52,621 nt of DNA. Origin: Apiotrichum sp. Y4204 (lineage: Eukaryota; Basidiomycota; Tremellomycetes; Trichosporonales; Trichosporonaceae). Positions 49,144 to 52,621 of the stretch are shown in pieces; the stretch's first letter is position 1, and every line of letters starts with the position of its first letter. A model generated the notes under the pieces. That model saw nothing but the letters and a program-made list of their open reading frames with translations. It was not told the DNA's origin and did no database searches. A program made the translations under genes and the position numbers. The stretch lies in NCBI GenBank assembly GCA_025531455.1, contig JAMYHL010000133.1:1-52621 (forward strand), given 5' to 3'.

Positions 49144-50110
49144 ATGTCGCTCTTCAAGGCCCCTCAGTGGGTCAACTCATTCTACGCCAAGTTTCCGTTG
49201 GTCACCTTGGAGCAACAGGCGACCTTGGATTGGAAACAAACGCGAACACTTGGCAACGTCCAGTCTCCGTACACTCTCTGGGCAAGTAATGCGTGGCTTA
49301 CCACACCACCACCCTTGGTTCTTGTCTAACAGCAGATTCCCCCAGTCGAGTGCGATTCCTTCCCCCATCAACGTAGCTGGGCTTCTACAGTGCCAGCTTG
49401 TCTCCGGGCGCAACTGCTCTTCTTGTTGCGCTCAGTTCCCGTTCAGATCCGGCCTTGGGTGAACGAGGACGCAGCTCCAGGCGGCGAGTTGCCGGCTCTA
49501 CATGTCCTCAGTGAGAATCGCCTGGTGTCCGGTAATGAGATACGCTCCTGGCTCGACAACACTCATCCTCTTAACGGTCCTTCAGCAAAGTATGTGATTC
49601 GTCTGGGGTATCCTAACCAACCAGGTTCCATGGTATGCCTAACCAAGAAATGTACGACGCGGCATTAGCATTGGCACAGCTAGTTCTTGTCCGCCTGTTT
49701 CCAGCATATATCGCCTCCACTCCTCACACGGTCAAACGTCTTCCTCTGTTGCTATCGGAGCCCCCAGCTCTGGTTGCCGGTCTCACCACGCCGCTGCCGG
49801 CCGCTCTAACGGGAGACGATAGGGTCATTGACCAGGAAGAGATGATTGCAGGAGGCGTTGAGGCCCTGGATGCTCTTCAAGCCAAGCTCGGCAAGTCTTG
49901 GGCCTTGGGAGCTTAGTAAGTACGGAGCTGGCCAATCTCTAACACTGCAGCGCACCAACTCCACTCGATGCCCTTATTGCCTCACATCTCTATTGTATTT
50001 ATTCCCTGCCGTCGAGTTCTACTCTTCGACTACATCTCGAAGAGAGTTCCGAGCTGGAAAGCTATGTCGCCAAAGTGATGGACTTCGCCGGTCGTAGCCT
50101 TTCGCCATAA
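49144..50110 (+). CDS. Metaxin/SAM35-like mitochondrial outer-membrane sorting protein
   Basis: Exons: 49144-49281, 49336-49589, 49625-49915 and 49951-50110, giving 843 nt and 280 residues. The N-terminal thioredoxin-like part shows LFKAPQWVNSFYAKFPLVTLE, SPYTLW, IPPVECDSFPHQRSW and GGELPALHVL. The C-terminal helical part has NQEMYDAALALAQLVL and then APTPLDALIASHLYCIYSLPSSSTLR, which resembles the GST-fold C-terminal domain of metaxins and fungal Sam35/Sam37. Those proteins form the cytosolic face of the SAM complex that inserts beta-barrel proteins into the outer membrane. Identity is by pattern, and the sub-type (Sam35 versus Sam37) is uncertain. Intron 1 needs a GC donor (gcaagt) to keep frame. 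The stop lies 17 bp from the stop of the convergent WD40 gene. Confidence 0.65.
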
Positions 50111-50127
50111 TCGACGGTGCGCGGCTG

Positions 50128-51474
50128 TTACTCCTCGTCGGATAGCAGCTCAGCAAGCTCCCTTTCCTCGTCTTCAGTCATGAAGGCGTCAGGCTTGACG
50201 ATTGGGGTGTAGTTGAGGGGTTTCGGGTTCAAAAGTTCTATGGTATTAGACAGACGTCATGTAGAAGCACCTACCTTCGATCGACCATCTCCTCAGCGTT
50301 CCATCAAGACCAGCCGACACAACAAACACTTGCTTCTTGCCACCAGTGTCTTTAACCCAAGTGGCAAGAGCCAATACCTCTGCACAATGTCCCGGGACAA
50401 CAGACAGAGGTTTGACATCCATGTCTCCGATTGCTGCCACATCCCATACCCTCAAATTCTCGTCATCGGATCCAGTCACAATGTACGGCAGTCCGTTTGG
50501 GTTGAGAAGGATTGACCGGACAGCACTGGGGTGCTGGAGAATGGCGCCTTGCGGCCCGTGAAGTCGCGCAGTTTTGTCCATGGAGACTAGAGTCAGACAT
50601 GTTGCTTTCCTTCGCGTCTGGAACCTACCGCTCCAGACACCCTCTTCAGAGGATGCGAGTCCAGCAATGGTTGTCTCATGGGAAGGCAAGTCTTTGACGA
50701 ACACAAGCGGCCCAGAACCCGTCTGCTGTCAGAGCAGATATAAATAACACACCCACCTGAGGCATGGCCCATTGCTTGAGAGCTCCCAAAGAGTCTGCAG
50801 TCCAAACGGTCAGTGAATCATCATCGCTCAGCCGAAAGGCCGCCGAGTCGATGGGTCGAGAATGTTCCTTTACTACCTGGCGCGACACGGGGCGTCGTTT
50901 CTCTTCTAAGGGCGAAAGATCCCAGAGTTGAAATGATTTGTCCGATGAAGTTGAAAGCAGAGTCGGAGGTATTGTTGGGAGGACGGTGACCGACTTTACG
51001 AAATCGCTATGCCCCTCAAGAACACATACAACCTCTCCAGTCTGGGCGTTAGCATCAATTCTAGCGTACAGGCAATGAAGCCCGATTTCTACTTGCTTGA
51101 GAGTCCCAGATACGAATTGTCTTGTCCCAAGACGACGTGATGACTGCGAGCCACGGCTGTTGACCTCCGACGCCATGTACTCGCACACAGGTCACCGGAC
51201 CTTTGTGCCCTTTGTAGAGCATTTTGGTTTTGCCCGACTCATGCTGTTAACGATATCCCTAGTTTACACATACGTTAAGATCTACGCGTCTTGCTTGCCA
51301 ACCTGACTCAGCAGACCATGCCTCTTGTCCGCGAACAACCACATCGAGGACTTTGCTCGTGACCTTGATGGGATTTCCTACAGCTTCAGCAGCCTGGACC
51401 TTGCGTTCCCTATTGGACGCGTCTGCGAGCTGTTGATTCGTATGAAAGAGAAGATTCGGGTCTGTCGTTTGCAT
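50128..51474 (-). CDS. WD40-repeat protein of unknown function
   Basis: A multi-exon gene on the minus strand. After a short N-terminal segment, WD repeats are seen as KGHKGPVTCVRVHG to WDKTIRIWDSQ, TGEVVCVLEGHSDFVKSVTV to SDKSFQLWDL, KEHSRPIDSAAF to DSLGALKQWAM, SMDKTARLHGP, AVRSILLNPNG to DDENLRVWDV, and GHCAEVLALATW to LDGTLRRWSI, so six or seven blades of one propeller. The tail ends with FMTEDEERELAELLSDEE, an acidic helix. The chosen start is the ATG at 51474; the true N-terminus may be further upstream. One intron (51042-51096) uses a GC donor, and the first intron is either 30 nt (gtatgt donor) or 42 nt (gtagat donor), both in frame. WD proteins are scaffolds; no specific orthologue is recognised. 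Confidence 0.75.
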
Positions 51475-52460
51475 GTCGAAAGTTGTGAGATATTGGGAAA
51501 CGGAAAGAATAAAGCGAACAAGGGGTTGTCAGTCTCAGAGAGGCAGATCCATTACTGGACGCGTCAGTTCTCAATTCCTCAACGGCCTCAACCTTGGTGA
51601 CGAGGACTGAGACCCATACGGAGGTGGCCGTTTGCTGAAGGGATGCATTTTAATTATGTAAGCGTCTGGAGGCGGGGCAGAGCTGTGCCGAAGGGTGCTG
51701 ACGCCCTGTAGGTCCTATAGGTGATCTGCACTGCATACTATACGATCTACGACTGACTACTACTGCATACGCTGCATGCATATACTACTGTATGCATGCA
51801 GGCCGTACTGCGGGGAAGGAAAGAGACGCGACGTGCAAAGGCGCTGCCGCATAGGGATCGCGATGAGTAGCTGTGCAGCATGGAAAGGTACCGCCCGTAC
51901 CGCACAGCTTTCCCAATGTCTTTCAGCAATGATCCGTCAGACCCAGGATACTTCCCATTGTCACCACCACGTTGAGTTTTGAAGAGGCATGAGGGCGGTG
52001 AACAGAAAACACAGCTGTGACAGTCCCGAGAGTTTCATGATCAGTTGGAAAGGCCTTCCGAGGTCGGAGTTGAACAAGGTTGCTTCCAGCTCCGACGTCG
52101 ATGTGCAAGGATAGATTCTTTCACGCTCACGCTCTTCGGCGTCGTCCTTGGCGGCAAGGGAATGTTCTGGGTGAGCAAGGTGACGATGGTCATGAAGGAG
52201 TTACCGTACTCACCGAGGTCAAAGGTCCGCTTGCTTCATCGTGCAGAGATGAGAGATGCAGCTGGACGCGCCGAACGTTGAATGTTAAACCCCAACGTGG
52301 ATACGCGTGGATCTCCGCAAGACATGCACAAAGTGCAAGGCCTGGACGCCTGGATCGCCTGGGTGTGACATGTGCGACTGTGAGAGCCCATGAGATGAAC
52401 GGTGAGGTCTATGGAGCCACAAAGCTGTGTGTTGTGACAGTGGCTGTGTGTTGTGACTGT

Positions 52461-52491
<31 letters not shown>

Positions 52492-52621
52492 CGCCGGATG
52501 GCGCAGAACGCGCCCGCGGTCGGAGGAGTGCTCAGCCGGCGCGCGACCGCCGGCCCTGTAATGCGCTCCCCCGCCTCTGGAGCGCGGGGAGGCCGCCCAA
52601 GTTGGGCGTGTTGATGAACTT
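51475..52621. other. Region without a supported gene at the right edge
   Basis: No conserved protein is recognised on either strand. It holds the upstream region of the WD40 gene, a stretch with many gtatgcat/tgcatgca words near 51740-51800, intron-like minus-strand signals near 52165-52215, and a 26-nt G run at 52461-52486 followed by about 135 bp of very GC-rich DNA. Confidence 0.5.
52461..52486. repeat. Homopolymer run of 26 G
   Basis: An uninterrupted G tract. Composition changes sharply after it, to CG-rich sequence unlike the preceding intergenic DNA. It may be a real low-complexity tract or mark an assembly join. Confidence 0.9.

Noticed and set aside
52045..52281. Possible small spliced gene at the right edge, minus strand (intron-like gtgagt...cacccag near 52165-52215, then an open frame)
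   Set aside because: No recognisable family, an unclear start, and only about 70 residues of ordinary composition. The splice signals alone are not enough.

Overview
The window is nuclear DNA of a fungus. The genes are interrupted by many very short introns (mostly 32-55 nt, ending in cag, tag or aag, often with a ctaac or ctgac branch-like motif). The 5' leaders are pyrimidine-rich, and the proteome is ordinary eukaryotic: SWI/SNF, Hop1, Lig4, Ede1, forkhead, Zn2Cys6. Intron density and protein style fit a basidiomycete, most likely a tremellomycete yeast. That placement is inference, since there is no rDNA or other marker here. There are no prokaryotic features, CRISPR arrays, transposons or recognisable tRNA/rRNA genes.

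Layout, left to right (strand): SWI1-type ARID subunit of SWI/SNF (+, 1533-5997); an in-frame fusion of a Trm7-type tRNA 2'-O-methyltransferase with a Ser/Thr kinase (+, 7224-11430); a choline-transporter-like (CTL/SLC44, Pns1) membrane protein (-, 11917-14454); glucose-6-phosphate isomerase (+, 16380-18358); a mitochondrial Dld2/D-2-hydroxyglutarate dehydrogenase-type flavoenzyme (+, 18903-20781); sphingolipid fatty-acid 2-hydroxylase (+, 22943-24434); a poly(ADP-ribose) glycohydrolase-family protein (+, 24925-26211); a Hop1-type meiotic HORMA protein (+, 26771-28958); an asparagine-synthetase-domain protein (-, 29088-31124); a forkhead transcription factor (+, 33872-36272); DNA ligase IV (-, 36503-40788); a Zn2Cys6 transcription factor (-, 41213-43870); an Ede1/Eps15 endocytic scaffold (-, 44324-48099); a metaxin/SAM35-like outer-mitochondrial-membrane protein (+, 49144-50110); and a WD40 protein (-, 50128-51474). 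The last kilobase has no convincing gene and ends in a 26-nt G run followed by compositionally different DNA.

The genes are individually transcribed housekeeping or regulatory genes rather than a cluster. Loose themes are chromatin and genome maintenance (SWI1, PARG, HOP1, LIG4), lipid and membrane traffic (CTL, FA2H, EDE1) and mitochondria (DLD2-type enzyme, SAM35-like). Exon models were built by hand from splice motifs, reading frame and family conservation. For 13 of the 15 genes the summed exons are a multiple of three (the PARG gene is a single open frame); the LIG4 and WD40 models were not summed.

The most unusual observation is the TRM7-kinase fusion. The methyltransferase keeps its K-D-K-E catalytic tetrad and runs, with no stop, through a Ser/Pro-rich linker into a complete kinase domain, giving a predicted 1043-residue protein. 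Other points worth a second look are a LIG4 splice junction that breaks the frame, three GC-AG introns supported by frame, an ASNSD1-like C-terminus encoded inside a minisatellite, a PARG homologue with a changed signature loop, several stop-free 3n introns, and paired TGAGTCA boxes upstream of the DLD2-type gene.
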